Below, one piece after another: positions 1 through 9,122 of a stretch of DNA of 64,000 nt (the first letter of the stretch is position 1; the number at the start of each line of letters is the position of its first letter). The position numbers were made by a program, and so were the translations under genes. The stretch lies in the NCBI GenBank assembly GCA_038144835.1, contig JAYQON010000002.1, positions 36,366 through 100,365 of the forward strand, written 5' to 3'. The notes under the pieces are model-generated. The model saw only the letters and a list, made by a program, of their open reading frames with translations. It had not been told where the DNA came from and did not search any database. This stretch comes from JALHOQ01 sp038144835. Its GTDB lineage: Bacteria > Bdellovibrionota > Bdellovibrionia > Bdellovibrionales > UBA1609.

Positions 1-9
1 CAGCAGATA

Positions 10-747
10 TTATTCAGGAAAACCGAAAATAATGCCACTTGTGGATAGCAGGCCTTGCAACCTTTGCGGCGGTGCAGGGAGCGGGGCGCTGGCGTCAACA
101 GCTTCGATAGCTTTGGCATCAAAGACTTCATTGCCTGAAGAACTTATCAGGATTTTTTTTACGATAAGGCCACGCTCATCGATGAGAACTTGGATTTGTG
201 CTTTGTACCCTGCATCTGCTAACCATTGCGGCAGCGAAAAATTCGCACGCATTTTTTCGCGCAACTCATCGAAGTACCGATCATATGCAATCTTATCGAG
301 ACCAGAGAGGGCATTGCCAGGGGAGATTTGATTGCCTCGGACAAGGCGTGCGGGCTCTTGGCTTTTGCCTTTTGCAAGCTGCTCTCTGATGCGGTCCAGG
401 GCTGCGCGGCGCTTAAGCTCTTCAAGGGCTCTCTTTTGTGATTTAGCAAGATCCTTTTTTGGGCCTTTTGGATCTGGAAGAGTAGGTGTTTCTACTTTGC
501 TTTCTTTTATGGGTGCGAGGGGAGCCTTTTCCTTGTCTGCGGTGGCTAGCGTTTCCTTGGTTTGAGAAAGCGGCAAAGAGGGTTCGTCCATTTTTTCCGG
601 TAAACCAACAATATCGACTTTTATGGCATTGCGAATTTCAATTGGCTGTTCGGGCACAAATGCAGCACGTAGAAAAATCACCGATGCGATGGCTAAATGT
701 CCAATTAATGAGATGATGAGCGTGCGTTCAAGTCCGTCTGCGGTCAT
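10..747 (-). CDS. tolA: TolA/TonB-like envelope energy transducer
   Basis: A 245-residue protein with one N-terminal membrane segment (about residues 9-30), a long charged and proline-containing linker (about 35-145) and a C-terminal TonB/TolA-type domain (about 150-245) containing YFDELREKMRANFSLP, which resembles the start of TolA domain III. It would span the periplasm and pass proton-motive-force energy from TolQR to the outer-membrane Tol-Pal complex. Its ATG overlaps the tolR stop (ATGA), so it is the third gene of tolQ-tolR-tolA. TolB and Pal, if present, would lie beyond the left edge. TonB is the alternative; the pairing with a TolQR-like couple and the YFDELREK segment favour TolA. 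The family call is good, the exact name less so. Confidence 0.8.
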   Translation of the reverse strand: MTADGLERTLIISLIGHLAIASVIFLRAAFVPEQPIEIRNAIKVDIVGLPEKMDEPSLPLSQTKETLATADKEKAPLAPIKESKVETPTLPDPKGPKKDLAKSQKRALEELKRRAALDRIREQLAKGKSQEPARLVRGNQISPGNALSGLDKIAYDRYFDELREKMRANFSLPQWLADAGYKAQIQVLIDERGLIVKKILISSSGNEVFDAKAIEAVDASAPLPAPPQRLQGLLSTSGIIFGFPE

Positions 748-1169
748 GGAGATCCGGCTTTAGGAATTGTTATCAATCCAATTTGGAAAACGCCAGCGGC
801 GCGGACTTCGCCCATCACTTGTGCTACGGTGCCGTAATCCACTTGGCGATCGGCCTGAATATAGATCTGCTTATTTTTGCGGGTAGAAAAAATAGCTTTG
901 AGTTTATCCTGCAAGCCGTCCACTTTTAAATTGCTGTTGCCCGCACGCAAACTTCCATCTTTGCGAATAACGAGAATGAAAGGATCCTCGTTGGTGGAAA
1001 CTCCCGAATTGGCAGTTTCTGGAAGCTGAACCTCAAGGCCTTGCTGCATCATTGGTGCTGTGACCATGAAAATGATCAAAAGTACCAGCATGACGTCCAC
1101 TAGCGGAGTGACATTAATTTCACTTAAGACGGTGCGCGCACCCCCGCGCGAAGCCGGTCCGCCTGCCAT
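744..1169 (-). CDS. tolR: TolR/ExbD family proton-channel subunit
   Basis: A 141-residue protein with the ExbD/TolR layout: a short cytoplasmic N-terminus, one membrane helix with the conserved aspartate (D25 in INVTPLVDVMLVLLIIF), and a periplasmic domain of about 95 residues. That aspartate is the proton-path residue in this family. It acts with TolQ in the inner membrane to energise TolA. The start ATG overlaps the tolQ stop (TAATG) and its own stop overlaps the tolA start, which indicates translational coupling across the operon. Confidence 0.93.
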   Translation of the reverse strand: MAGGPASRGGARTVLSEINVTPLVDVMLVLLIIFMVTAPMMQQGLEVQLPETANSGVSTNEDPFILVIRKDGSLRAGNSNLKVDGLQDKLKAIFSTRKNKQIYIQADRQVDYGTVAQVMGEVRAAGVFQIGLITIPKAGSP

Positions 1170-1906
1170 TAGCTACCTCGAAAGAAGTTACGTTTTGCGA
1201 GATTTAAAAAGTCAGCGGCAAAATTGTTCAGCGCGAGCTCTTGTTTCTTAATTCGTCCAACAAATAAATTGTAGGCAATTGTTGCGGGAATTGCTGCGGC
1301 CAGGCCTACGCCAGTGGCAATAAGTGCTTCTGCAATGCCCGGAGCGACGACAGCCAAACTTGCCATGCCCGTTTGGCCGATTTTTTGGAATGAGCCCATA
1401 ATTCCCCAAACCGTTCCAAACAGGCCAACAAAAGGACCGACGCTGCCAACGGTGGCAAGAAAAGTCAGGCGCGATTCTAGTCGACTAATCTCTAGGTCAA
1501 TGGCTTTGCGCAGAGCGCGCTGCAGGTTATCAATGCCGCCAATATCCAATACAGGAGCCTCAGAGTTGCTGGGCAGGGATAAATTGCTCTCAGCAATTTT
1601 TTTCAGTTCCACATATCCTAGCCTAAACACCGCCGCGAGGTTGCTGTCGGAAAACTCATTCAGCTGGTCGTTTACATCTTCCAGAGATTTGGCTTTCCAA
1701 AATTTTTCTTCGAAAGGTAGGTTGCCTTGTTCGACAGCACGAAACTGCTTACGCTTTTGAAACATGATCGCCCATGAAATGACGGACATGCCCAAGAGTG
1801 AAATAAGCGTGAGTTGAACAACGGGGGTGGCACTCATAATCGCGTGCCATGCTCCCGTATTAGCAACCTGAACAGATGATTCTGAAGCCCATGCAATGTT
1901 GATCAT
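1169..1906 (-). CDS. tolQ: TolQ/ExbB family proton-channel subunit
   Basis: A 245-residue MotA/TolQ/ExbB protein. The first membrane helix is near residues 30-48. Helices 2 and 3 lie near 150-175 and 190-215, with the glycine-rich TVGSVGPFVGLFGTVWGIM segment and the ATGVGLAAAIPATIAYN segment that line the channel in this family. It forms the inner-membrane motor with TolR. It is the first clear gene of the tolQRA set. A hypothetical gene ends 39 bases upstream on the same strand and may share the transcript. Confidence 0.93.
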   Translation of the reverse strand: MINIAWASESSVQVANTGAWHAIMSATPVVQLTLISLLGMSVISWAIMFQKRKQFRAVEQGNLPFEEKFWKAKSLEDVNDQLNEFSDSNLAAVFRLGYVELKKIAESNLSLPSNSEAPVLDIGGIDNLQRALRKAIDLEISRLESRLTFLATVGSVGPFVGLFGTVWGIMGSFQKIGQTGMASLAVVAPGIAEALIATGVGLAAAIPATIAYNLFVGRIKKQELALNNFAADFLNLAKRNFFRGS

Positions 1907-1945
1907 GGGTAGAGGCTAGAATGTTTTGTCTTGCGAAGCAACCGA

Positions 1946-2647
1946 TCAGGGAATGCGATTGGTCAATATTCCTTGAACGACAAATGGAGGTGTCGCCCGT
2001 TGACCGTCATCATCCCAAATGATTTTTCGGTCTCGACGGTTAAGTTCGTCGACTTCTCTAGAGCTTAGGCGCCCCCCTGTTGCGGCGTCAGCCTCAGAAG
2101 CAATCACGAAGTCTGGCCAAAAATCCATTGCCGTTTCTAGCCAGAGACCCGAGAAAAGATGTAGTTTCAAGAGGCTGGCTGTGTCTGCGGCGTAAATCCA
2201 CTGCGGACTTTTCTTACGCAAGTAACGAGCAATGATTTGCGAGCGGGCATGAATTGCAAAGGTCTTCTCTTTGTCATGTGCGGCTACGATCTTAACGAAA
2301 ATATCTAATTTTCCGGTTTCTTTGCCTTCGACAGCCAATAGCCAGTCGCGCTGGCGCGATCGGCTCAAAACCTGATCTAGAGGTGTGGGTATTGAGCAAT
2401 CGGCAAGCCACTCTCCATCCTTTTTGAATACGTGAAGATACACGGCCCAACCCTCAGGAACTTGAGGTTGGCAGGCTTCACTTTTGGAGGGCTTGTAAAT
2501 GCGCCAGTAATTGTTTTTAAACCAGGGATGAGGGGGGGCTTGAAATACCTGTCGCAGCCCAACCCAGCGCATAAAAAATAGGCCAGAAAAAAGCAGGATT
2601 ACTGACAGAAGTGTTATTGATACCAAACGTCCGAGTGCGCGCGCCAT
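1946..2647 (-). CDS. Membrane-anchored protein, possibly a degenerate GDPD-like fold
   Basis: A 233-residue protein with one N-terminal membrane helix (about residues 9-27) and a soluble remainder predicted outside the cytoplasm. The C-terminal half (for example QWIYAADTASLLKLHLFSGL, and later ELNRRDRKIIWDDD) reminds me of the last strands of glycerophosphodiester phosphodiesterase TIM barrels. I do not see the catalytic HRG or E-x-D motifs expected at the N-terminal end of such enzymes, so an active phosphodiesterase is not supported. It lies 39 bases upstream of tolQ on the same strand. The coding call is firm; the function is unknown. Confidence 0.7.
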   Translation of the reverse strand: MARALGRLVSITLLSVILLFSGLFFMRWVGLRQVFQAPPHPWFKNNYWRIYKPSKSEACQPQVPEGWAVYLHVFKKDGEWLADCSIPTPLDQVLSRSRQRDWLLAVEGKETGKLDIFVKIVAAHDKEKTFAIHARSQIIARYLRKKSPQWIYAADTASLLKLHLFSGLWLETAMDFWPDFVIASEADAATGGRLSSREVDELNRRDRKIIWDDDGQRATPPFVVQGILTNRIP

Positions 2648-2826
2648 ATTCTAACCACCTAAAGCCATTGAATTTTTTATTAACACAGACGCGGAATATA
2701 CTTGTTTATCTAAGCATTTTTTTAGCGTATATCTTTTAATGATCACTTGCTTCTCGACTCGCTTTCAATTAGCCCCACAGGCTCTTTGAAGTCAAGAAAT
2801 GCAAGCGTTTTTAGCAGGATAGGTGC

Positions 2827-3279
2827 TTGTTGAATCGACTGAACCGAAAACTTGAGTATGCTTTGATGGCACTCAAAGTGATGACCCAAAAACGACCTGG
2901 AGAACTAACGTCCGCCAAAGAAGTGGTTGAAGCTACAGGTTGTCCTTTTGATGCCACCGCCCGCGTGCTCCAGTTGATGGCGCAAAAAGGGATTTTACGG
3001 TCGGAGCATGGAGCGTATGGCGGTTACTTGGTCATTCGCGATCTTTCGCGTGTATCGTTTCTGGAGCTGATGGAGTTGGTTCTTGGACCGATGACCGTGG
3101 CTCGATGCTTACACGGTGTCGATTCGTGTGAGCTCAAAGGATCATGCAATATCATTTCCCCAGTTGCGATTCTTAACCGCAAGGTCGAAGAGTTTTATCG
3201 CCAATTGAGCGTTGGTGAACTCCTGCGGGTTAAAGATCGTGAGCCTCAAGAAGCCAACTTGATAGAGGTGATGCGATGA
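2827..3279 (+). CDS. Rrf2 family Fe-S responsive regulator of the suf operon
   Basis: A 150-residue Rrf2/IscR/SufR-type winged-helix regulator. The N-terminal 75 residues form the helix-turn-helix (KEVVEATGCPFDATARVLQL, then the GAYGGY wing). Residues about 98-110 carry three closely spaced cysteines in CLHGVDSCELKGSC, the pattern that holds a 2Fe-2S cluster in IscR-like proteins. It probably senses Fe-S status and represses the following suf genes. The start is TTG at 2827, or the adjacent TTG at 2830, after an AGGA-type site. Its stop overlaps the sufB start (ATGA), so it is autoregulated with the operon if it binds upstream. The ligand and operator are inferred. Confidence 0.88.
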   Translation: MLNRLNRKLEYALMALKVMTQKRPGELTSAKEVVEATGCPFDATARVLQLMAQKGILRSEHGAYGGYLVIRDLSRVSFLELMELVLGPMTVARCLHGVDSCELKGSCNIISPVAILNRKVEEFYRQLSVGELLRVKDREPQEANLIEVMR

Positions 3280-4700
3280 ATGAATTAAAGACAGATTATA
3301 AGCACGGGTTTGTGACGCCGGTAGAGGCTGAGACGATTCGCAAAGGATTGGACGAGGACGTGATCCGTATGATCTCGGCCAAAAAATCAGAGCCAGAATG
3401 GTTGCTTCAATACCGTTTGGCGGCTTTTAGACACTGGCAAACCTTGAGTGAACCGCATTGGGCTAAAGCGGATTATTCTCCTATCGATTATCAGTCTCTT
3501 TATTATTACTCGGCTCCAAAGTCTGTGAAAGAGAAGCCCAAGTCCTTGGATGAGCTTGACCCTGAGCTGTTAAAAACATTTGAGCGGTTAGGAATTCCGC
3601 TAACTGAGCAAAAGCGCATTTCAGGTGTTGCGATCGATGCTGTTTTTGACTCCGTTTCTCTGGGCACAACTCACAAGGAAACTTTAGAAAAGCATGGGGT
3701 CGTCTTTTGTTGGATTTCTGAAGCGGTAAAATCGCCTCCGGGGCGTGTGGGTAATTACTTGGGCAGCGTTGTCCCGCATACAGATAATTTTTTTGCAGCC
3801 CTTAATGCAGCAGTTTTTTCAGATGGATCCTTTTGTTACATTCCCAAGGGGGTTCGTTGCCCACTGGATCTTTCAACCTACTTTCGAATTAACGCGCAAG
3901 AAACTGGCCAGTTTGAACGCACATTGCTGATCGCTGATGAAGGCAGCTTTGTAAATTACCTAGAGGGGTGCACAGCCCCTCAACGTGATGAGAATCAGTT
4001 GCATGCCGCTGTGGTTGAACTTGTAGCTATGGAAAATGCTGAGATTCGCTATTCGACCGTTCAAAATTGGTATACCGGTGATCGCGATGGTCGAGGTGGC
4101 ATTTATAACTTTGTAACTAAGCGAGGCAAATGCCTGGGGCGAAATTCTAAAATTTCGTGGACCCAGGTTGAGGCTGGTTCGGCAATCACCTGGAAATACC
4201 CAAGCTGTATTTTGCAAGGCGAAGGCTCGGTGGGAGCTTTCTACTCGGTGGCACTAACTCACGATAGAATGCAAGCTGATACGGGAACAAAAATGATTCA
4301 CATCGGTAAAAATACTCGTAGCACGATTGTGAGCAAAGGAATTTCAACGGGTGAATCGGTCAATAGCTACCGCGGTTTGGTCAAAATTTTACCCTCGGCT
4401 CATGGAGCACGCAATTATTCGCAATGTGACTCCATGCTAGTTGGAGATAAAAGTGGGGCTAATACTTTTCCCTACATCGAAGTAAAAAATGACACCGCGA
4501 TGGTTGAACATGAGGCCTCAACCTCACGCATAAGTGAAGAGCAATTGTTTTACCTAAAGTCTCGCGGGCTTTCGCAAGAAGAAGCTGTATCGTTGCTCGT
4601 GAATGGTTTCTGTAAAGACGTGTTTAAACAACTCCCATTGGAGTTTTCGGTGGAAGCTGTAAAGCTCATTGAAATGAAACTAGAAAATAGCATTGGCTAG
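3276..4700 (+). CDS. sufB: Fe-S cluster assembly protein SufB
   Basis: A 474-residue SufB, the usual family length. Diagnostic segments are EGCTAPQRDENQLHAAVVEL, IYNFVTKRGKCLGRNSKISW and SVNSYRGLVKI, which build the right-handed beta-helix scaffold. The C-terminus has the SRISEEQLFYLKSRGLSQEEA motif shared with SufD. In the SufBC2D complex, SufB receives persulfide sulfur and assembles the nascent cluster. Its ATG overlaps the regulator's stop codon and it is followed directly by sufC. Confidence 0.97.
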   Translation: MNELKTDYKHGFVTPVEAETIRKGLDEDVIRMISAKKSEPEWLLQYRLAAFRHWQTLSEPHWAKADYSPIDYQSLYYYSAPKSVKEKPKSLDELDPELLKTFERLGIPLTEQKRISGVAIDAVFDSVSLGTTHKETLEKHGVVFCWISEAVKSPPGRVGNYLGSVVPHTDNFFAALNAAVFSDGSFCYIPKGVRCPLDLSTYFRINAQETGQFERTLLIADEGSFVNYLEGCTAPQRDENQLHAAVVELVAMENAEIRYSTVQNWYTGDRDGRGGIYNFVTKRGKCLGRNSKISWTQVEAGSAITWKYPSCILQGEGSVGAFYSVALTHDRMQADTGTKMIHIGKNTRSTIVSKGISTGESVNSYRGLVKILPSAHGARNYSQCDSMLVGDKSGANTFPYIEVKNDTAMVEHEASTSRISEEQLFYLKSRGLSQEEAVSLLVNGFCKDVFKQLPLEFSVEAVKLIEMKLENSIG

Positions 4701-4710
4701 AGGGTTTGTT

Positions 4711-5475
4711 ATGTTGTTATCAATTCGCAACCTGCGCGCGCAAATCAGTGAAAAAGAAGTATTAAAGGGAATCAACCTCGACATTAAAGCGGGAGAGGTT
4801 CACGCGATCATGGGGCCGAATGGTTCGGGTAAGAGTACTTTGTCCAAAATCCTAGCTGGGCATCCCGATTACCAAGTGACCGGTGGGGAGGTAGATTATG
4901 AAATTAATTTTGAGGCGCGTGATCTAATAGCAATGTCGCCGGATGAACGCGCTCGTGAAGGCGTGTTTTTAGCTTTCCAATATCCAATTGAGGTGCCTGG
5001 CGTATCAAACATGTCTTTTTTGCGTTCGGCTTTCAATTCTATCTGCAAACATCAGGGTGTTTCAGAAATGGATGAGGACGAATTTCGATGTTTTGTGGAA
5101 AATAAGGCAAAGATTGTTGATATGAACCCATCTTTTTTAGATCGGGCGGTGAATGAAGGTTTCTCTGGTGGAGAAAAAAAGAGAAATGAGATCCTGCAAA
5201 TGGCCGTGCTCAACCCCAGGCTGGCAATTTTAGATGAGACTGATTCGGGACTTGATATTGATTCTTTAAAAATTGTCGCTTCAGGAGTTAACAAGCTACG
5301 CAACTCCAATAATGCGATTCTTTTGATTACCCATTATCAACGTCTGCTTGATTATATCCAGCCTGATTTTGTTCATGTTTTGCATTCTGGTCGAATTGTT
5401 CAATCGGGCGATAAATCACTGGCTCTCAAATTAGAAAAGCAGGGTTATGATTGGATATTGAGGAACGACGCATGA
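4711..5475 (+). CDS. sufC: SufC ATPase of the Fe-S assembly complex
   Basis: A 254-residue ABC-type ATPase. Walker A is GPNGSGKS, the signature is FSGGEKKRNEIL and Walker B is LAILDETDSGLD, the form typical of SufC. ATP hydrolysis reshapes the SufB-SufD heterodimer during cluster assembly. I chose ATG 4711 because AGAGGG lies just upstream. An in-frame TTG at 4693 would overlap the end of sufB but lacks a ribosome site. The C-terminus overlaps the sufD start as ATGA. Confidence 0.97.
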   Translation: MLLSIRNLRAQISEKEVLKGINLDIKAGEVHAIMGPNGSGKSTLSKILAGHPDYQVTGGEVDYEINFEARDLIAMSPDERAREGVFLAFQYPIEVPGVSNMSFLRSAFNSICKHQGVSEMDEDEFRCFVENKAKIVDMNPSFLDRAVNEGFSGGEKKRNEILQMAVLNPRLAILDETDSGLDIDSLKIVASGVNKLRNSNNAILLITHYQRLLDYIQPDFVHVLHSGRIVQSGDKSLALKLEKQGYDWILRNDA

Positions 5476-6734
5476 GTTGGGTTGATTTCGCAGCAGCTCA
5501 GTACCATAACTTCGTTCATTCGGCTCCCACAGAGGCAGAGGCACTTTTTCGTCGGCAAGCATGGGATGAGTATACTCGTTTGGGTCTTCCTGATCGAAAA
5601 AATGACTCTTGGAGATACACTACTTTGTCGGGTCTAGAAAAAGTGAAGTGGGCGAGCGCGCTTGGCGGTCTTCCGGTTCTGCAAAAGGGCTTGCGCCTTC
5701 GCGACGAATTGAAAAATGAATTCGATGTATTGATCATTCAAAATGGAGAACTGCGGTTTGAGGATTCTATTGTTGATACTTCTGTTTTTCGCTTGCAGAA
5801 GGTGGCATTTGCTCCGGGTGAAACTTTTAATGATGGCTTTTTGGGATTAACGGCTGCGGCAAGTTTGCCGGGGGCTTCCATTTCGTTGACGGCGGGAGTA
5901 AGGCCAGCCAAGCCTCTGTTAATTATGCATATCGGAGTTGGAGAAAAGGCATGGACGAGAAGCTATCACCAGCTTTTTGTCGGTGCCGGCGCACACCTTG
6001 ATGTTGTGGAACTTTTTTTGGGCGTAGACAAATACCTGCGTAGCGAGATTATACGTCTTGAGGCGGCTGATCGCGCACAGGTAAATTGGCTGAGAATCCA
6101 GGACGAGTCGGGAGAAGCTTGCCACTTTAGTGATGTCCGGGCGGCCTTGAGCGCTGAAGCCATTCTGAATTTGGCTCAGTTAAATATAGGGGCTTCTTGG
6201 GTGCGTTCTACCCTGGGCGTCGATGTGCGTGGAGGGTCTGCAGAGGCGAATATTTTTGGTTTGAATCTTGGAAGTGGTCAGCAGGAGACAGATCAAAGAG
6301 TCGTGGTAAACCACTGGGCGGCGCAGTCTAACTCATCGCAACTGTTCAAGGGAGTACTGAAAGATCGAGCTCGAGCTGTAATGAACGGACGCATTTTCAT
6401 CGCCCAGAACGCGCAAAAGGTAATTTCCCGGCAATTGAATCACAATCTGTTGCTGTCTTCCGGAGCCGAAGCCAACACCAAGCCTGAACTTGAAATTTAT
6501 GCTGACGACGTCAAAGCGAACCATGGAGCTTCAGTTGGACGATTAGATGAGGATAAGATTTTTTATCTAGAAAGCCGTGGAATACCAAGAGCTGAGGCTC
6601 TACAACTTCTAGCCAAGGCTTTTGCCACAGATATTCTGATGAAGATTTCTCCCGAGCCCTGTCGCCTTTTAGCGGAAAAAATTTTAAGCCAGACTCTTCC
6701 TGAGTTTGTGCGACAAATGGAGTATGGTGGATGA
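5472..6734 (+). CDS. sufD: Fe-S cluster assembly protein SufD
   Basis: A 420-residue SufD. The C-terminal NHGASVGRLDEDKIFYLESR segment with the following RAEALQLLAKAF is the SufB/SufD family hallmark, and the middle is beta-helix rich. The N-terminal helical part has the NDSWRYTTL segment seen in SufD proteins. It pairs with SufB on the SufC dimer. The ATG at 5472 follows a GAGG site and overlaps the sufC stop; an upstream in-frame TTG is less likely. Confidence 0.96.
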   Translation: MSWVDFAAAQYHNFVHSAPTEAEALFRRQAWDEYTRLGLPDRKNDSWRYTTLSGLEKVKWASALGGLPVLQKGLRLRDELKNEFDVLIIQNGELRFEDSIVDTSVFRLQKVAFAPGETFNDGFLGLTAAASLPGASISLTAGVRPAKPLLIMHIGVGEKAWTRSYHQLFVGAGAHLDVVELFLGVDKYLRSEIIRLEAADRAQVNWLRIQDESGEACHFSDVRAALSAEAILNLAQLNIGASWVRSTLGVDVRGGSAEANIFGLNLGSGQQETDQRVVVNHWAAQSNSSQLFKGVLKDRARAVMNGRIFIAQNAQKVISRQLNHNLLLSSGAEANTKPELEIYADDVKANHGASVGRLDEDKIFYLESRGIPRAEALQLLAKAFATDILMKISPEPCRLLAEKILSQTLPEFVRQMEYGG

Positions 6735-7954
6735 CAATGGCGTTACTACGAGAGATTCGCGAACAGTTTCCGCAGTTGCAGCAATTGATTCGTGGTCGTA
6801 GGCTAGTGTACCTTGATAGCGCAGCGACAACGCTTAAGCCTAGAAGGGTGATTGAGGCTGTTCATCAGCATCTTTCTTTCCGTGTAGCTAACGTGCATCG
6901 AGGGGCTCATTTTCTAAGCGATGAGGCGACAGAGTGTTTTGAAAATGTCCGCGAGCAAGTGCGGGCGTATCTTGGCGCCGAAAGTAAGAGTGAAATTATA
7001 TTCACCCGAGGAACAACAGAGAGTTTAAATCTTTTGGCCAGTGGTTTAGCTGCCTCTTTCTTAAATGAGGGTGATGAGATTTTATTGAGTCAAATGGAAC
7101 ATCATTCCAACATTGTTCCTTGGCAAATGGCTGCTGCTAAACGAAAAGCTTTGGTTCGTTTTATTCCAGTTTTGGATGACGGAACTTTGGACTTTGTTGC
7201 TTTTAAAAAAATGCTCTCTCAACGGACAAAAATTGTTAGTTTGGTCCATCTTTCCAATGTTTTGGGTACGGTAAATCCTTTGGCCAGTTTTTTTCGTGAG
7301 GCACGCTCCTATGGTGCCTTATGTGTAGCTGATGTCGCTCAGTCTGTATCAACACAACCTAATCTGGTAGCGGATTTAGATTGTGATTTTTTGGCCTTTT
7401 CTGGACACAAGATGTTTGCGCCAACCGGTGTCGGGGTTCTGTATGGTCGCTATGGACTGCTTGAGAAGCTGCCGCCTTATCAAGGTGGAGGCTCAATGAT
7501 ATCCGAAGTACGTGAAGATGGCTTTACGGTATTACCACCGCCACACAGATTCGAAGCGGGCACTCCTTCGATCGCTGAGGTTGTTGCTCTGGGAGCAGCA
7601 ATAGATTTTATAAATGAAGTTGGCTTTGATTTTATCCATTCTCATGAACGTATGGTGACGAATTTTGCCGAAGAGTGCATGGCCAGAGTTGCCGGAATTG
7701 AGTGTCTGGGCATTTCTGGTCAACGTAGTCATGTGCTCTCTTTTCTTCTCGCCGGACAACACCCATCAGATGTCGGAGCGATACTTGATGAACAGGGTGT
7801 CGCGGTCAGGGCAGGACACCACTGCTGTCAACCACTGATGCGTAGTTTAGAAATTCCAGGTACCGTGCGTGCATCTTTTTCAGTTTATACCTCCGAAGAA
7901 GATATTAACGATTTGTTAAATGCAATTTCCAAAGCAAAGGATATGCTGTCATGA
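6731..7954 (+). CDS. sufS: Cysteine desulfurase SufS
   Basis: A 407-residue group II cysteine desulfurase. It contains the PLP lysine in FSGHKMFAPTGVG and the catalytic cysteine in VRAGHHCCQPLM near residue 363. HSNIVPWQ, near residue 120, is the usual cofactor-stacking region. It takes sulfur from cysteine and passes it to the SufBCD scaffold. SufS usually needs SufE or SufU as sulfur acceptor; neither is seen in this window. The start ATG overlaps the sufD stop. Confidence 0.96.
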   Translation: MTMALLREIREQFPQLQQLIRGRRLVYLDSAATTLKPRRVIEAVHQHLSFRVANVHRGAHFLSDEATECFENVREQVRAYLGAESKSEIIFTRGTTESLNLLASGLAASFLNEGDEILLSQMEHHSNIVPWQMAAAKRKALVRFIPVLDDGTLDFVAFKKMLSQRTKIVSLVHLSNVLGTVNPLASFFREARSYGALCVADVAQSVSTQPNLVADLDCDFLAFSGHKMFAPTGVGVLYGRYGLLEKLPPYQGGGSMISEVREDGFTVLPPPHRFEAGTPSIAEVVALGAAIDFINEVGFDFIHSHERMVTNFAEECMARVAGIECLGISGQRSHVLSFLLAGQHPSDVGAILDEQGVAVRAGHHCCQPLMRSLEIPGTVRASFSVYTSEEDINDLLNAISKAKDMLS

Positions 7955-8526
7955 GCTTTTCAATGAGCACTGAGGATATTCTCATTCGAACGCTTCCTAC
8001 ACCGAACCCATGGGCCATTAAATTTGTTATTAATGCTCCATTCAAAGAGACTGGTAAGGCGACTTTTAACTCGCCAGCCGAGTGTGAAGATTTGCCTTTG
8101 GTGAGGGACTTATTTTTCATTGAAGGCGTTAAGCAAGTTCACTTGTTTCAAAACACGCTAACAGTCACGCAGACGGGAGAACTTGAATATGACGACTTGG
8201 AACAAAAAGTAAATGCAGTAATTGTATCCCGTTACCCTATGCATAACCCTAAGTTCGGTGAAGAAGCGAAAATTAAGCCGCGTCCGCGCAGCGACGATCC
8301 ACAAATACAAATGATTGAAGAAATTTTGGATCGCACGATCCGTCCAGGGCTACAGGCCGATGGTGGAGACGTAGAGGTCGTCAGTCTCGAAAATAATGAA
8401 TTAAAGATAGTATATCAGGGAGCTTGTGGAGGTTGCCCTTCGTCAATGATGGGGACTTTAGATGCGATTCAGGGAATCCTTCGCAATGAATTGAACAATC
8501 AAGATTTGTCGGTAATTCCAATCTAA
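7951..8526 (+). CDS. nfuA: Nfu-type Fe-S carrier protein
   Basis: A 191-residue two-domain protein. The N-terminal 90 residues match the Nfu N-terminal domain (IRTLPTPNPWAIKFVINAPF). The C-terminal 75 residues are a NifU-like domain with LQADGGDVEVV and the cluster-binding CGGCPSS motif. It would carry 4Fe-4S clusters from SufBCD to target proteins. Its ATG overlaps the sufS stop, so it is the last gene of the operon. E. coli NfuA has a different N-terminal domain, so the symbol denotes the family only. No clear terminator follows before the convergent gene. Confidence 0.9.
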   Translation: MSFSMSTEDILIRTLPTPNPWAIKFVINAPFKETGKATFNSPAECEDLPLVRDLFFIEGVKQVHLFQNTLTVTQTGELEYDDLEQKVNAVIVSRYPMHNPKFGEEAKIKPRPRSDDPQIQMIEEILDRTIRPGLQADGGDVEVVSLENNELKIVYQGACGGCPSSMMGTLDAIQGILRNELNNQDLSVIPI

Positions 8527-8534
8527 TTTGGCAA

Positions 8535-9122
8535 TCAATGAAAGACCTTAAATCTAGTTTTTTCTTGATAGTGCTCTTGGGTAGACTTTAAAAGCTCTTT
8601 CTTGCTTTCATCGAGGAGATTTTGAATCAGAGTATTGTACTGAGTGGCATCAGCGAAGCGCGTTTGACCTTGAGTAGCTCCAGCGACAAAGTGCACGCGA
8701 TGGTTGTCGCCGGTGAGAGTTTTTAGAGTCAACTCAAGCCGAACCGGTTGCCCGCCAGTGATCGACAAAAGGCTTCCGTTGACACTGCCGTTAACAACCT
8801 CGACTCCCTCCGGAAGGCCCCACTTATAATCAATATTTCCAAGCGATTCATCTGAAGAAATTGTTCCTTGGAGCACAAAAGTGTCTCCGGGTTTTTCTGG
8901 TTTGCTTCCAAGTAAAGTAATTTGTACCTCTAAAGGGCCACGTAATTTTTGCGTGTGTCTATGCAGTGAATTTGGCATTTCTTTAAAAATCCAATTTTTG
9001 CCGGTTTTAATCTGCGCAGGGTGGCGATGGAAGCTATCGCTGTTATTATCGGCGGTAATGGTCGCAATGCCTATCGCAAGCATAAATATAAAAAGGACTA
9101 TTGCACGAGAGTTGTTGGACAT
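8535..9122 (-). CDS. Exported protein of unknown function, coupled to the metalloprotease
   Basis: A 195-residue protein with an N-terminal hydrophobic stretch (about residues 8-24, ending near ITADN) that looks like a signal peptide or membrane anchor. The rest looks beta-rich (about 60-150, with KPGDTFVLQGTISSDE and GGQPVRLELTLKTL), followed by a charged C-terminus. The beta region suggests an Ig-like or carbohydrate-binding-like sandwich, but I do not recognise a family. Its start lies 25 bases inside the preceding metalloprotease gene and has a GGAG site, so the two are probably co-translated and may act together. Confidence 0.8.
   Translation of the reverse strand: MSNNSRAIVLFIFMLAIGIATITADNNSDSFHRHPAQIKTGKNWIFKEMPNSLHRHTQKLRGPLEVQITLLGSKPEKPGDTFVLQGTISSDESLGNIDYKWGLPEGVEVVNGSVNGSLLSITGGQPVRLELTLKTLTGDNHRVHFVAGATQGQTRFADATQYNTLIQNLLDESKKELLKSTQEHYQEKTRFKVFH

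Noticed and set aside
1946..2647. Active glycerophosphodiester phosphodiesterase
   Set aside because: Only the C-terminal part is reminiscent; the catalytic N-terminal motifs are not visible.
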